Below are positions 42,734 through 52,239 of a stretch of 64,000 nt of DNA, piece by piece (position 1 is the first letter of the stretch; each line of letters starts with the position of its first letter). The stretch is from Drosophila persimilis (Eukaryota > Arthropoda > Insecta > Diptera > Drosophilidae). Location: the NCBI RefSeq assembly GCF_003286085.1, contig NW_020825294.1, forward strand, positions 14,406,501 through 14,470,500, given 5' to 3'. The notes under the pieces are model-generated. The model saw only the letters and a list, made by a program, of their open reading frames with translations, was not told the origin of the DNA and searched no databases. Position numbers and translations under genes: made by a program.

Positions 42734-44531
42734 GGAGAGCCGTTCGCAGCCAAGGCGCACCCGTGGGGTGGATCGAGGCGCGGATGAACCCGTGCTTGGG
42801 GAGCTGCCGAGACGTGCGTTGGGGGTCATGCGAGGCGGGAGGAGGGGGTTTGGGTCAGGGGTCGGAAGGGTAGGGGAGAGGGGAGCCCAGCTTAGCAGAT
42901 GCCGCATGATCCACGACTCACATCTGCGTCGCCGGGTCCCCAGGGCGAGGGTGTAGGAGAGGGAACCCAGCTTTGCGGATGCCGCGTGAATCCACGACTC
43001 ACATCCAGCATCGCCGGGTCCCCCAGGGCGAGGGTGTAGGAGAGGGAACCCAGCTTTGCGGATGCCGCGTGAATCCACGACTCACATCCAGCATCGCCGG
43101 GTCCCCAGGGGAGACAGGTATGGGAAAGGAAAGCCCAGCTTGGTGGATGCCGCATGATCCACGACTCACATCCACTTCGTCGGGCCCCCAGGGAATAGGG
43201 AAGAGAGGGGGTGGGGCTGAGGGACTCCCACGGGCGAAAGTTTTGAAACCGGTGGGTTGAGGTGGGTGTCTTTATTGTGGGGGGAACAAATGACAAAAAT
43301 GTACAACATTTTTGGGAAACTTTTGGTTCTGTGCGTACCCCCTGCCTACTGCACCGATCTATCCCCCCCAGAGCTCACATACGTGAGGTGGCTGACCCTT
43401 GCTTTCCCTTCCTTGGGTCCGGCGGCCGGTCCTCGTCACGTCGGTGGCTTCCTTTGCACACCGCGGTCACAGCTGGTTTTTATTCACCGCGTCTGGCTTA
43501 TTGCGTTGCCATCCTCTCCTGCATCTCGAACTTGGCCTGTTCCAGCTCGATGTCCTGCTCGCGCTGCGCCTCCTGGCGCTTGGCCTGGTAGTCGCTCTCC
43601 TTCTGCCGCAGCTCCGTCTGCAGCCGCTCCCGTTCGGCGGCGAACTCCTCGCTCAGCTTTTGGCGCTGATCCGCTTGGGCCCTCTGCTCCTCCTGCAGCT
43701 GGCGCTCGAAGCGCTCTCGTATTGCAGTGCGCTCCTTCTCGATGATGGACTCGCGATCCTGCGTGCAGCTCTCCCGAATGCCCGTCTCGATCTGCTCGTG
43801 CTTCAGGCGCGCCTCCTCAAGAGCGTCGAGCAACTGCATCTGATGGCTTCGCTTCAGCTCCGTGACCTCGCGCTGATGGTCGCAGTTCATTTTGTTGATC
43901 TCCGCCTCGAGGCCCTTCACCGTCAGCGCGGATGGCGCGGTCACGGCTAGTTTTAAATCTATTTTTGGCTTCCGCCGCACAACCGGTCTGGCTCAGCCCT
44001 CGGAGATCACTCCCGAGCCTGGCCCGCGCTGGACCGTGCCAGGCCTCTGCTTTACCTTTTGCAGCTTCTCTGCCGCTTCGGGGCTGCGCAGCTTTCGGCT
44101 GTCGGCCTCGGCTGCGTGGGCGATCGGCGGCTTCTCTGCCGCTTCGCTCTCTTGCATGCTGTTCCTTTGCGTTCGGCCGTTCTCTCTCTTGCTTTGGCTG
44201 CGTGGGCGTAAGAGTCTCTTTGTTTCCTTCTCTTCCATGTCGGCTCTCTTTGCTGCGTGGCCGTAGTAGGCGTCTCTCTTTCGTGTTGTCTCTTCGCTGC
44301 TAATAAGTAAAGCGCCTCACTATTTTAGGGGTTTTCTTAGCCTATTTCTTATTTTAATTGGGGAAACTAAGGATTCATTGTTCGTTGTCTAAGTAATACT
44401 AATTATAATGGAAGTACTAAGAATCGGATAAAAAGTGATAATGAAATAATGAAATTAGATAACAAGCCGTCGGGGCGGTCCCTCCAGGGGATGGTGTCGT
44501 GGTCAGTGTTGTGGAGGCTTATGCCTTCACA
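42734..44531 (-). mobile_element. Array LTR 3 (5' LTR, U5 end deleted)
   Basis: It begins TGTGAAGGC at 44531, directly next to the TSD CCTT and resumed LINE sequence, so this end is the original 5' terminus of the insertion. Its inner end is truncated at 42734, as in LTR 2. Confidence 0.85.
43498..43980 (-). pseudogene. dila: Cep131/dila fragment inside LTR 3
   Basis: Third copy of the coiled-coil ORF, with translation identical to the other two. Confidence 0.6.
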
Positions 44532-44616
44532 CCTTTTAGGGTTTTATGCCATAATTATAACTCCCTCTGTCAAACCCTATCCCCTGAACTGTCTCTTAAA
44601 CTAATTGCATGCAATA
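44532..44616 (+). pseudogene. CR1-like LINE, segment 3 of 4
   Basis: The LINE C-terminal frame resumes (PFRVLCHNYNSLCQ...) right after the array and runs to the BEL insertion. It begins with TSD CCTT and ends with TSD CAATA (44612-44616). Confidence 0.75.
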
Positions 44617-45092
44617 TGTTCGGGCGAAGCCCGAGTGTAAATTTTATACCATTGTTTTATTGCCTATCAATTCACTTTCTTTTCTATTTTGGTCATTATA
44701 CTAAACTAACGTAACGTAAGCGTAGCTTTATCTATGCTCGCTCAGCAACATGCTCTCATTTAATCATCTATTCTTATCTATGCTCGCTCTTGTTATCTTT
44801 TCTTTCCTATGCCGTCGCTAAGCCGTCAGCAGCTGCGCCTGCTCTAGCAGTTACCGCTTGATATAGTTGGAGAACAGACCCTTTTTGTCCCCAATCTATT
44901 ACTTTGGCTCGAGATCGGCTCGCTTGCCTCATCCAAGTGTGTCACTCTAATACTATTGTAAAAGGCTCTGGCATCTTCGGCCACCCTCAACACACAAAAT
45001 ACCTATAATAAAATTTATAACGTTTTCGGAAATTAATAATTTGTGAAATTATTGAACAATCATAGTCAGCGAAAAAGCTCGTTGTCTCAACA
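44617..45092 (+). mobile_element. 5' LTR of the BEL element
   Basis: It starts TGTTCGGGCGAAGCCCGAG (a short palindromic start) and ends TGTCTCAACA. An AATAAA-type signal (ataataaaat) lies near 45006. The 3' LTR is the same length. Confidence 0.9.
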
Positions 45093-45095
45093 TTT

Positions 45096-45111
45096 GGTGA
45101 CCCCGACGTGA
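45096..45111 (+). promoter_or_regulatory. Primer binding site of the BEL element
   Basis: TGGTGACCCCGACGTG starts three bases after the LTR end. The TGG start pairs with the CCA end of a tRNA; I do not assign the tRNA. Confidence 0.7.
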
Positions 45112-45214
45112 TCGTCAGTAACAATTTGGAAATAAACAATTATAAACAGTGAAAATTATCCGCTAAACATAACTGTTCGAACGCGAAGCGGTTAGTTCCC
45201 ATTTCGTCGCGCGC

Positions 45215-48200
45215 TTGCTTACAAGCACTAATACAGCTACGTGCATTAGCGGCTTCGGGTTCGCTGCACTTGCGCTTGCATACCAAAAAAAATCAAACGG
45301 TTGGTTCTTCGATTCTTCTTTGTGCTTTGCTCGCTGCTGCCTGTCGAAAATGGATGAGTCTAATGACGTGCCGGAAAACAGGGTGTCTTTTTACAAACTA
45401 AAGGCACTCTCAATATACAACAAAGCCGTTTCACTTCGAGAGACGATATTGAATGATGAAAACAACCCAATCAGTGAAGATGCGCTAAGTGTTCATTTAA
45501 AATTCTTGGAAAAAATATCCGACTCATTTAATGTTACTCATTCTAATTTAGAAGAGCTTGATGTAAGCGAAATTGGCAGCGACTTAAGCAACAATTTTGA
45601 GGATTTGGCGATGGAAATCGAAGTTCGTATTCGCTCAGCACTCCGCAGGACTACCCAGAACATGCCGCATCACTCAACGATACGACCCGAGCTCAACGTT
45701 ACTGCCTCCGGAAATGTACGGTCACGATATCATATTCCTGACATTAAACTTCCCACTTTCCGTGGAGGTTATACTGAGTGGGCAGACTTTTACTCGATGT
45801 TTAGCACAGTAATAGATCAGGAGCCCTTTCTATCAAAGATTGAGAAGTTCCAGCACCTACGCTCATGTTTGGATGGACCTGCCCTGGAGGCTGTTCGCTC
45901 TTTGGAAGTATCGGAGAGCAATTATGATATTGCATTGGACATTTTAAACAATCGTTTCAATAATAAACGTTTAATCTTTCAGGCACACGTCGCTGAGATT
46001 CTGAGGCATGAGAAGGTTGAAGATGGGTCAACTACAAAGCTACGTACTTTATCGGACAAGCTTCATTCTCACATGAGAGCGCTTAGATCGATGGGTACCA
46101 TGGAGGAAATAGCTGGATGCATCATCGTTCACTCCACATACAAGTATCTCGACTCTGATACCAGGACCAAATGGGAGGAGCTGTCGCCCCCTAACGTCAT
46201 ACCAACATGGGACCATTTTTCGGCTTTTTTGGAGAGGAGATGTCAAGCCATGGAGACCATGGATCAAGCTATGTTGATTCAAATCCATAGCAGTCAGGTT
46301 GGAAAACATAAACGAATCACTCATTCAAAACACAGTCTTGTTGCTACAAATACAATCGTATTGGAATGCGTGTTCTGTGATAATAAAGGGCATAACATTT
46401 ACAGCTGCACTCGCTTTGGAAACCTTTCGCCATCTTTGCGTCTTAGAGAGGCGAGGAAGCTTAGAGTTTGCTTCAACTGTTTGAAGAAGGGACATCGGAA
46501 TACCTCCTGCAGTTCAGGCTCTTGTCGCACATGCGGTGAAAAGCATCATACCCTTTTACATATCAACAATCCGCTGCCTACGTCAGTTAACACGGAACCT
46601 GCAAACGCTACTACGTCTCCTATTCAGACAGACTTATGCCCAGGCCCCAATCTTTCAAGTTCTCTTGTTGCCGCTTCATCACCATGCTCGCCTCCTGCTC
46701 AGAATCTTAGCTCAGACGTAGTGCTTCTAGCCACGACAGTCATTATGATAAAGAGTCGAGTTGGTGATCTTCTTCCTTGCCGGGCTCTTCTGGATTCAGG
46801 CTCTCAGATTAATTTAATAACCTCTCGCTTTGCTCAGAGGCTTCAGCTGAAACGAGCCAAAGGGTCGGTATCAGTATCGGGTATCGGCGCTGATTCTGCA
46901 TTTCACACGGAAGGTTCAGTTAATGTGGTCATTCAATCCAGGACTTCCGATTACTTCACGAGTCTCACAGCTCTCGTTGCTCCACGTATTACAGGAAACC
47001 AGCCTGCTTCTTCATTTGATGTATCCAAATGGGAAATGCCATCCAATATCAGCCTTGCTGACATACACTTTAACAAATCTCAGCGCATCGATGTACTTAT
47101 TGGAGCCAGCTTATTTTACGACATTTTATGCGTTGGACAGATCAAATTGGAGAGGGGACTTCCTATAATACAAAAAACCCGTCTCGGCTGGGTTGTCACA
47201 GGTGGAGGTCAGTACTCCCGCAGCTCAGTGCTCCTAGCTGCCTCTAGTTCGACGGAATTGAGTCAAGCGCCTACCGTTGGTTTGGATGAGCTAGTGCGAA
47301 GGTTCTGGGAAGTGGAAAACTGCCACGGTCCCGCTACAGAAGCAACAAAGGAGGAAATTGCTTGCGAGGAACATTTCAAAAAACATTGGAAGTATGGACC
47401 TACATACTTGACAGCCAGTAAGAATCAATGGCCAAGTACACCTGCTCTTCCAGAGCCGGTTTTGGAGGCACGAAAAACCATACTAATTACAAACTGCGCG
47501 TCAAGATATTTGGTGGAAGAATCAAAGTTTGTAAATTCCTTCCCCAAAATGCAACGAATTTTTGCGTATGTATGCAAATTCATTCATCGACGAAAGTCTG
47601 GAATAACTGTGGAGGACTTGCGTTTGGGAACCGAACTGCTTATTCGTCTTACTCAACAATCTCGTCTATCCACTGAAATAAGAGCCCTGGAAACGCGAAA
47701 GGACATCAAGGCTTCAAGCTTGATCGCCTCTCTTTCGCCATTTTTAGATGATTGCGGTTTGCTTCGAGTTGGAGGGCGTCTTAAAAACTCTACCTTGGAC
47801 TTTGAAGCACGGCATCCCATAATATTGCCCAAGAATCATTCCATCACTTCTGCTCTGATACGGCACTTACACGAAAAGCACCTTCACGCTGGACCCCAGT
47901 CGCTATTAGCCATCATTCGTCAAACGTACTGGCCAATCGGTGGCCGAAAGACCGTAGCACACGTAATCCAAAAGTGTGTCAGATGCTTTAGAGTGAAGCC
48001 TCGAACTCTCGAGCAAATAATGGCAGATCTTCCGGTGGACAGAGTCAGCGAATCTCGTGCATTTTTAGTTACCGGCGTGGACTATTGCGGTCCGTTCCTG
48101 TATAAATCAGAAGTTCGAAACCGGCCCCCACTAAAGTGCTACATGAGCATTTTTATATGCTTCTCCACCAAGGCGGTTCACATCGAGCTTGTGAAGGATC

Positions 48201-49033
48201 TTACAACATCTGCGTTCCTCTCTGCTCTTCGCCGTTTCATTTGCACCCGTGGAAGACCGATTCGTATTTGGTCAGATAATGCCACAAATTTTGTTGGAGC
48301 GCGGAACGAACTGGCGGAACTTAAGTCGCTATTCCTAAGCGACAGTCACCAAGAAGCCGTGCATCAAGCTTTTCTCAACGATTGCATCGATTGGCGTTTC
48401 ATTCCTCCTAGATCGCCACATTTTGGAGGATTGTGGGAGGCGTCAGTCAAGCTTGCTAAGCATCATCTTCGACGTGCCCTCGGATCCTCGCTTCTTGGAT
48501 TTAATGAGCTGCGCACTCTCGCGTGCAATATCTGTGCAATCATTAATTCAAGGCCATTGTTTCCTCTTTCAGAGAACCCTGCAGATCTCGATGTACTCAC
48601 GCCCAGCCATTTTCTAAATGGCGCCCCTATCACAACCTTCTTGGAGCCTGACTTGGTTCATTTAAACGTCGATCGCTTGGACCGTTGGCAGAAGGTCACA
48701 CAGCTTCAGCAAATCTTTTGGTCTCGCTGGCGCCAATCGTATTTAACCAGTCTTCAAGAAAGAACGAAGTGGCGCACCCGGAATCCTGAGCTTCACGTCA
48801 ATGATGTCGTTCTTGTTAAGGACGAGAACTTCCCTCCTCTGAAGTGGCCTCTAGCGAGAATCCTCGAGCTCATCCCAGGAGCTGATGGCGTATCTCGAGT
48901 CGCCTTGATCAGGATGGCTACAGGTGTTAGCCGAAGAGCACTTGCAAAACTATGTCTATTGCCTCTACGAGATGAGGTGAAAGGCATGGATCCTTCCACG
49001 GGGGGAGTATGTTCGGGCGAAGCCCGAGTGTAA
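45215..49033 (+). CDS. BEL Gag-protease-integrase polyprotein lacking RT and RNase H
   Basis: The likely start is the Met at 45350 (MDESNDVPENRVSFYKLKAL), not the upstream in-frame Met at 45215. Gag has DIKLPTFRGGYTEWADFYSM (~residue 175), the DUF1759-type BEL gag region, then zinc knuckles CVFCDNKGHNIYSC and CFNCLKKGHRNTSC. Protease has CRALLDSGSQINLITSRFA (DSG) and the family block LGWVVTGG. At EEHFKKH (~728) the RT should begin, but the next residues, WKYGPTYLTASKNQWPS, belong after RNase H. About 500-600 residues are gone without losing frame. Integrase is complete: zinc finger CVRCFRVKPRTLEQ, VTGVDYCGPF, SDNATNFVGARNE and the Glu of PPRSPHFGGLWEA, ending with the C-terminal LKWPLARI. The last residues read into the LTR. 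Confidence 0.9.
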   Translation: MLTSTNTATCISGFGFAALALAYQKKSNGWFFDSSLCFARCCLSKMDESNDVPENRVSFYKLKALSIYNKAVSLRETILNDENNPISEDALSVHLKFLEKISDSFNVTHSNLEELDVSEIGSDLSNNFEDLAMEIEVRIRSALRRTTQNMPHHSTIRPELNVTASGNVRSRYHIPDIKLPTFRGGYTEWADFYSMFSTVIDQEPFLSKIEKFQHLRSCLDGPALEAVRSLEVSESNYDIALDILNNRFNNKRLIFQAHVAEILRHEKVEDGSTTKLRTLSDKLHSHMRALRSMGTMEEIAGCIIVHSTYKYLDSDTRTKWEELSPPNVIPTWDHFSAFLERRCQAMETMDQAMLIQIHSSQVGKHKRITHSKHSLVATNTIVLECVFCDNKGHNIYSCTRFGNLSPSLRLREARKLRVCFNCLKKGHRNTSCSSGSCRTCGEKHHTLLHINNPLPTSVNTEPANATTSPIQTDLCPGPNLSSSLVAASSPCSPPAQNLSSDVVLLATTVIMIKSRVGDLLPCRALLDSGSQINLITSRFAQRLQLKRAKGSVSVSGIGADSAFHTEGSVNVVIQSRTSDYFTSLTALVAPRITGNQPASSFDVSKWEMPSNISLADIHFNKSQRIDVLIGASLFYDILCVGQIKLERGLPIIQKTRLGWVVTGGGQYSRSSVLLAASSSTELSQAPTVGLDELVRRFWEVENCHGPATEATKEEIACEEHFKKHWKYGPTYLTASKNQWPSTPALPEPVLEARKTILITNCASRYLVEESKFVNSFPKMQRIFAYVCKFIHRRKSGITVEDLRLGTELLIRLTQQSRLSTEIRALETRKDIKASSLIASLSPFLDDCGLLRVGGRLKNSTLDFEARHPIILPKNHSITSALIRHLHEKHLHAGPQSLLAIIRQTYWPIGGRKTVAHVIQKCVRCFRVKPRTLEQIMADLPVDRVSESRAFLVTGVDYCGPFLYKSEVRNRPPLKCYMSIFICFSTKAVHIELVKDLTTSAFLSALRRFICTRGRPIRIWSDNATNFVGARNELAELKSLFLSDSHQEAVHQAFLNDCIDWRFIPPRSPHFGGLWEASVKLAKHHLRRALGSSLLGFNELRTLACNICAIINSRPLFPLSENPADLDVLTPSHFLNGAPITTFLEPDLVHLNVDRLDRWQKVTQLQQIFWSRWRQSYLTSLQERTKWRTRNPELHVNDVVLVKDENFPPLKWPLARILELIPGADGVSRVALIRMATGVSRRALAKLCLLPLRDEVKGMDPSTGGVCSGEARV
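48998..49009 (+). promoter_or_regulatory. Polypurine tract of the BEL element
   Basis: The purine-rich run ggggggagta immediately precedes the 3' LTR and should prime plus-strand synthesis. Confidence 0.7.
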
Positions 49034-49485
49034 ATTTTATACCATTGTTTTATTGCCTATCAATTCACTTTCTTTTCTATTTTGGTCATTATACTAAACT
49101 AACGTAACGTAAGCGTAGCTTTATCTATGCTCGCTCAGCAACATGCTCTCATTTAATCATCTATTCTTATCTATGCTCGCTCTTGTTATCTTTTCTTTCC
49201 TATGCCGTCGCTAAGCCGTCAGCAGCTGCGCCTGCTCTAGCAGTTACCGCTTGATATAGTTGGAGAACAGACCCTTTTTGTCCCCAATCTATTACTTTGG
49301 CTCGAGATCGGCTCGCTTGCCTCATCCAAGTGTGTCACTCTAATACTATTGTAAAAGGCTCTGGCATCTTCGGCCACCCTCAACACACAAAATACCTATA
49401 ATAAAATTTATAACGTTTTCGGAAATTAATAATTTGTGAAATTATTGAACAATCATAGTCAGCGAAAAAGCTCGTTGTCTCAACA
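49010..49485 (+). mobile_element. 3' LTR of the BEL element
   Basis: 476 bp, no difference from the 5' LTR found by eye; flanked by CAATA on the right. Confidence 0.9.
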
Positions 49486-49604
49486 CAATATTTATAATCA
49501 TTTAAATTTAGCTAACTTTTAACTTATCTTTTTCCGCCTTTAGTAACTAAGTACCATTATTAACAGATAATTGTTAATTTAATAAATAAATAACAAATAA
49601 CAAG
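49486..49604 (+). pseudogene. CR1-like LINE 3' end, segment 4 of 4
   Basis: After the BEL TSD the LINE 3' UTR continues and ends in aataaataaataacaaataacaa (49576-49600), a short-repeat tail as in CR1-type LINEs. Beyond it gag sequence on the other strand starts. Confidence 0.65.
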
Positions 49605-50500
49605 CCAATTCTTGCAGAATGTGCATAAAGGTGCTCGTATTTTCCATGTGCTTGCTGATGAACATGTCGTGCCTCTTGGCTCTCTCCTTGGTGCTGGTGG
49701 CTTCCGGTCCCTGGAACTCGAATTCTTTGCTCTAAAAACTGAAGCATCGTGTCCAACGCCTGAATGTCCTTTGAGCTTTCCAATGATTGCTCATAAAAGG
49801 CCTTTTTTGTAACATCCAGTTTGTTTCTGATAATGGCAATCAATAGTGGATCCCATGTAGATATATTGATGCCCAATCCCTTTAGTGTTGCAAAGGATTC
49901 TATGGTTGTTATATACAACTCTTTTAATGACTTGGGATCGTCATTAATTGTTTGGTGATTGAGGAAGCGGTTCAGTACCGTATTCGACACATCTCTGGGA
50001 TTATTGTTTAGATCGATATGTCGGATCAATCTTTCTGCCACATCTTTTTCACCGTAGTTTCATAAACCATGCATGAGAAGAAGAACTGGGTCCATTTTAA
50101 TAGATCCCCATCAAACTTCGGGAGGCTGATGCGTGGAAGCTGCACGTTATCTGTGTTTGGTGATTCTGATTTTGCCAATGCTCTTTGGACCTTACTTTCC
50201 AGTATTATGTAGGATTCCAGGTCATATCCTCCTTCCACTGGGTCCTCGTATTCCTCATGAATTGTGAAGTGGACCTCCTGTGCTTGAGTCCATAGTGATT
50301 TTATCAAATCACTTGATGTGCGTCCTTCCGTCTCTGAAAGTTGTTTCAGAGTGCGTTTAACGGACTCTACTATGGCCTTTTGTCGGCGACATAGTGAAAG
50401 CAGTTTGCTGTAATCCTTCGAGGACTGCTGGATCAGATGCTTTCTTTGGGACCTGCTGGAGATTTCTCATGCTTTTCTTTAGGGACGATTTGACGATTCC
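49605..50500 (-). pseudogene. BEL-type gag, probably the missing gag of the roo-like element
   Basis: On the minus strand, coding runs from about 50470 (KHLIQQSSKDYSKLLSLC region) through 50307-50026 (LPRISLPKFDGDLLKWTQFF, the DUF1759-type block) and 50041-49605 (DLNNNPRDVSNTVLNRFLNH, LQFLEQRIRVPG). One frameshift near 50035 and an upstream stop (TGA near 50466) break it. It ends without zinc knuckles. Strand and order fit the pol at 19851-23446, from which it is separated by the CR1-like LINE and its insertions. Confidence 0.8.
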
Positions 50501-50930
50501 CCACGAGCACTAGACGTCTGTGATAGCTTATCCATGCATTCGGTAAAAATCATAATGTATTGCTTACATGTCGTACGTAAGTCTTCACGGAATTTTCGTA
50601 TTCATTCTATATGTTTGTACCTATTACTTTTGACCCGTTGGGAGTGTTTTATTTGCTTCGCAGCTGGATACGCTCCGAATCGCAACCGTTGTCGGTCAGA
50701 AAGGTAATAGTACAGGTGAAAGGATTTATGCAGTTTCCAATCTATGGAACGCACGAAACAACAAAAATTGATCGGTACCCAGGGAACACCTCGAGGAGGC
50801 CATTATATATTAAATGGGGTCAAAAATTAATCTGACCTTTGAGTCGACTTGATATGATTTAATTTCAAGACTTTTAAGTAATTAAGTCACATCCATGTTC
50901 CCCGCCTAAAATTAAATCTGTTAGATACAT
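50501..50930. other. Stretch without a recognised feature
   Basis: This would be the place for the leader and 5' LTR of the roo-like element, but no match to the LTR at 17649-18160 is seen. The plus-strand 74-residue ORF at 50611 has no support. Confidence 0.5.
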
Positions 50931-50934
50931 ATAA

Positions 50935-52060
50935 ATGAAAATAAAAACGAGGGGGAACGTTGTGAGTTGCTGCGGACACCGCAACTCTACAGTTATACCC
51001 GATACTAAGTCAGTATGGCTCTCCTCCGGCAGACGCCGCTAATATTAAGCGACACGACAAAGAGTGCGTGCGAGAGAGACAGAAAATCAGTCTGAGCGTG
51101 ACGTCGGACGCTGCGTAGCCAATGTAAATTGATTTGTTCCTTTTGGCTACAAAAATTATCTGATCTGATCCAGATTCAGCAATCTGATAGATATGGTCGT
51201 TATCTATGATTCTGCGTTTTTAGTTTTCTCAAATCTGCAATATTGTGGATGCAACAGATTTTCGTCCTTTGTGTGGGCGGAAGGGGGTGGGGCGAAATTT
51301 TGAGATAAAGGTTTTATAGTGAGATCTAACAGAAGTGCGGATACCAAATTTGGTTACTCTAGCTTTAATAGTCTCTGAGATTTGTGAATATCCCCAGATT
51401 TGCATCCTTTGCGGGGCGAAATTTTGAAACAAACTCGTCTCGGTCCGATATATTAGGAGTGTGGATACCAAATTTGGTTGCTCTAGCTTTTATAGTCTCT
51501 GAGATCTAGGCGCTAATGTTTTACTCTAAGCAAAGCCGCCTATGCTACCTGTGTGTTAGAGAGAGACAGGGCGAGAAAAAATGAAATTGTTTTCTTGATG
51601 CTGGCTATAATAGTAATACGATCCAATTCAGGTTCTGCAGTCTAAAAGATATGGTCATTCTCTACGATTCTGCGTTTTTTGTTTTCTCGTATCTTTAAAA
51701 TTGTGGATGCCACAGATTTTCGCCCTTTGTGGGGGCGGAAGTGGGCGGGGCAAAGTTTTGAAATATTTTTGTAGCAGTGACATATCACAGAAGTCTGGAT
51801 CCAAAACATCGTTGCTCTACCTCTTATAGTCATGCTCAAAGACTGAAGGGGACGGACAGACGGACAGACGGACGGACGGACAGACGGACGGACGGACAGA
51901 CGGACAGACAGACATGGCTCAATCGACTCGGCTATTGATGCTGATCAAGAATATATATACTTTATGGGGTCGGAAACGATTCCTTCTGGACGTTACACAC
52001 ATCCACTTTTACCACAAATCTAATATACCCCAATACTCATTTTGAGTATCGGGTATAATA
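50935..52060. mobile_element. DINE-1-like (Helitron-derived) repeat, copy 1
   Basis: It begins aaaacgagggggaacgttgtgag with tatacccgatact near 50993 and ends agtatcgggtataa near 52056, an inverted pair. Internally a ~250-bp segment (ttttctcaaatctgcaatat, ttttgagataaaggtttta) is repeated in degenerate form. A gacggacagacg microsatellite (51849-51914) is followed by aatcgactcggctattgatgc and tatggggtcggaaacgattcc, sequences I associate with DINE-1/INE-1-type elements. Non-coding. Confidence 0.65.
51849..51914. repeat. (GACGGACA)n-type microsatellite
   Basis: About 65 bp of gacggacagacg units lie inside the DINE-1-like repeat, a usual position for this family. Confidence 0.85.
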
Positions 52061-52239
52061 AGCAACATATAATAAACTTATACATAAATTTTACAAAATG
52101 AAATAAAAAATCCTACTGCCGCAACATTTTGAGCTTCTTCTCGTATGATTTTGCATTTTGATTCCCTATCATCCTATCTGTTAACCATTTACAGTTTTTT
52201 CTAATCAAAATCAATACAAACTGATTGAGCAGATGATTT

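Larger units (their letters stand above)
29965..44531 (-). mobile_element. Tandem LTR-internal-LTR-internal-LTR array of an Osvaldo/Ulysses-like element
   Basis: Three LTRs (29965-31772, 36334-38131, 42734-44531) alternate with two internal regions. The repeat period is 6400 bp; the unit differences are an 83-bp subrepeat in the LTR and a 41-bp indel in the third ORF. The outer ends are the true LTR termini (TGTGAAGGC at 44531, CTTCCTTACA-type end at 29965), and the whole block is flanked by CCTT (29961-29964 and 44532-44535). Each internal region keeps only the gag start, part of protease, the integrase tail and a third ORF. Units differ by only a handful of substitutions that I can find by eye. 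Confidence 0.85.
44617..49485 (+). mobile_element. BEL/Pao retrotransposon with RT-RNase H deleted in frame
   Basis: Two 476-bp LTRs look identical by eye, a primer site and a polypurine tract are present, and a 5-bp TSD (CAATA at 44612-44616 and 49486-49490) flanks the element. Only one long ORF (45215-49033) lies between them, about 1.5-2 kb shorter than a full BEL polyprotein. It is the youngest insertion in the nest. Confidence 0.9.

Noticed and set aside
29965-44531. Tandem array as a pure assembly duplication
   Set aside because: Units differ by substitutions, a 41-bp indel and an 83-bp subrepeat, and the ends carry a TSD. It still needs long-read proof.
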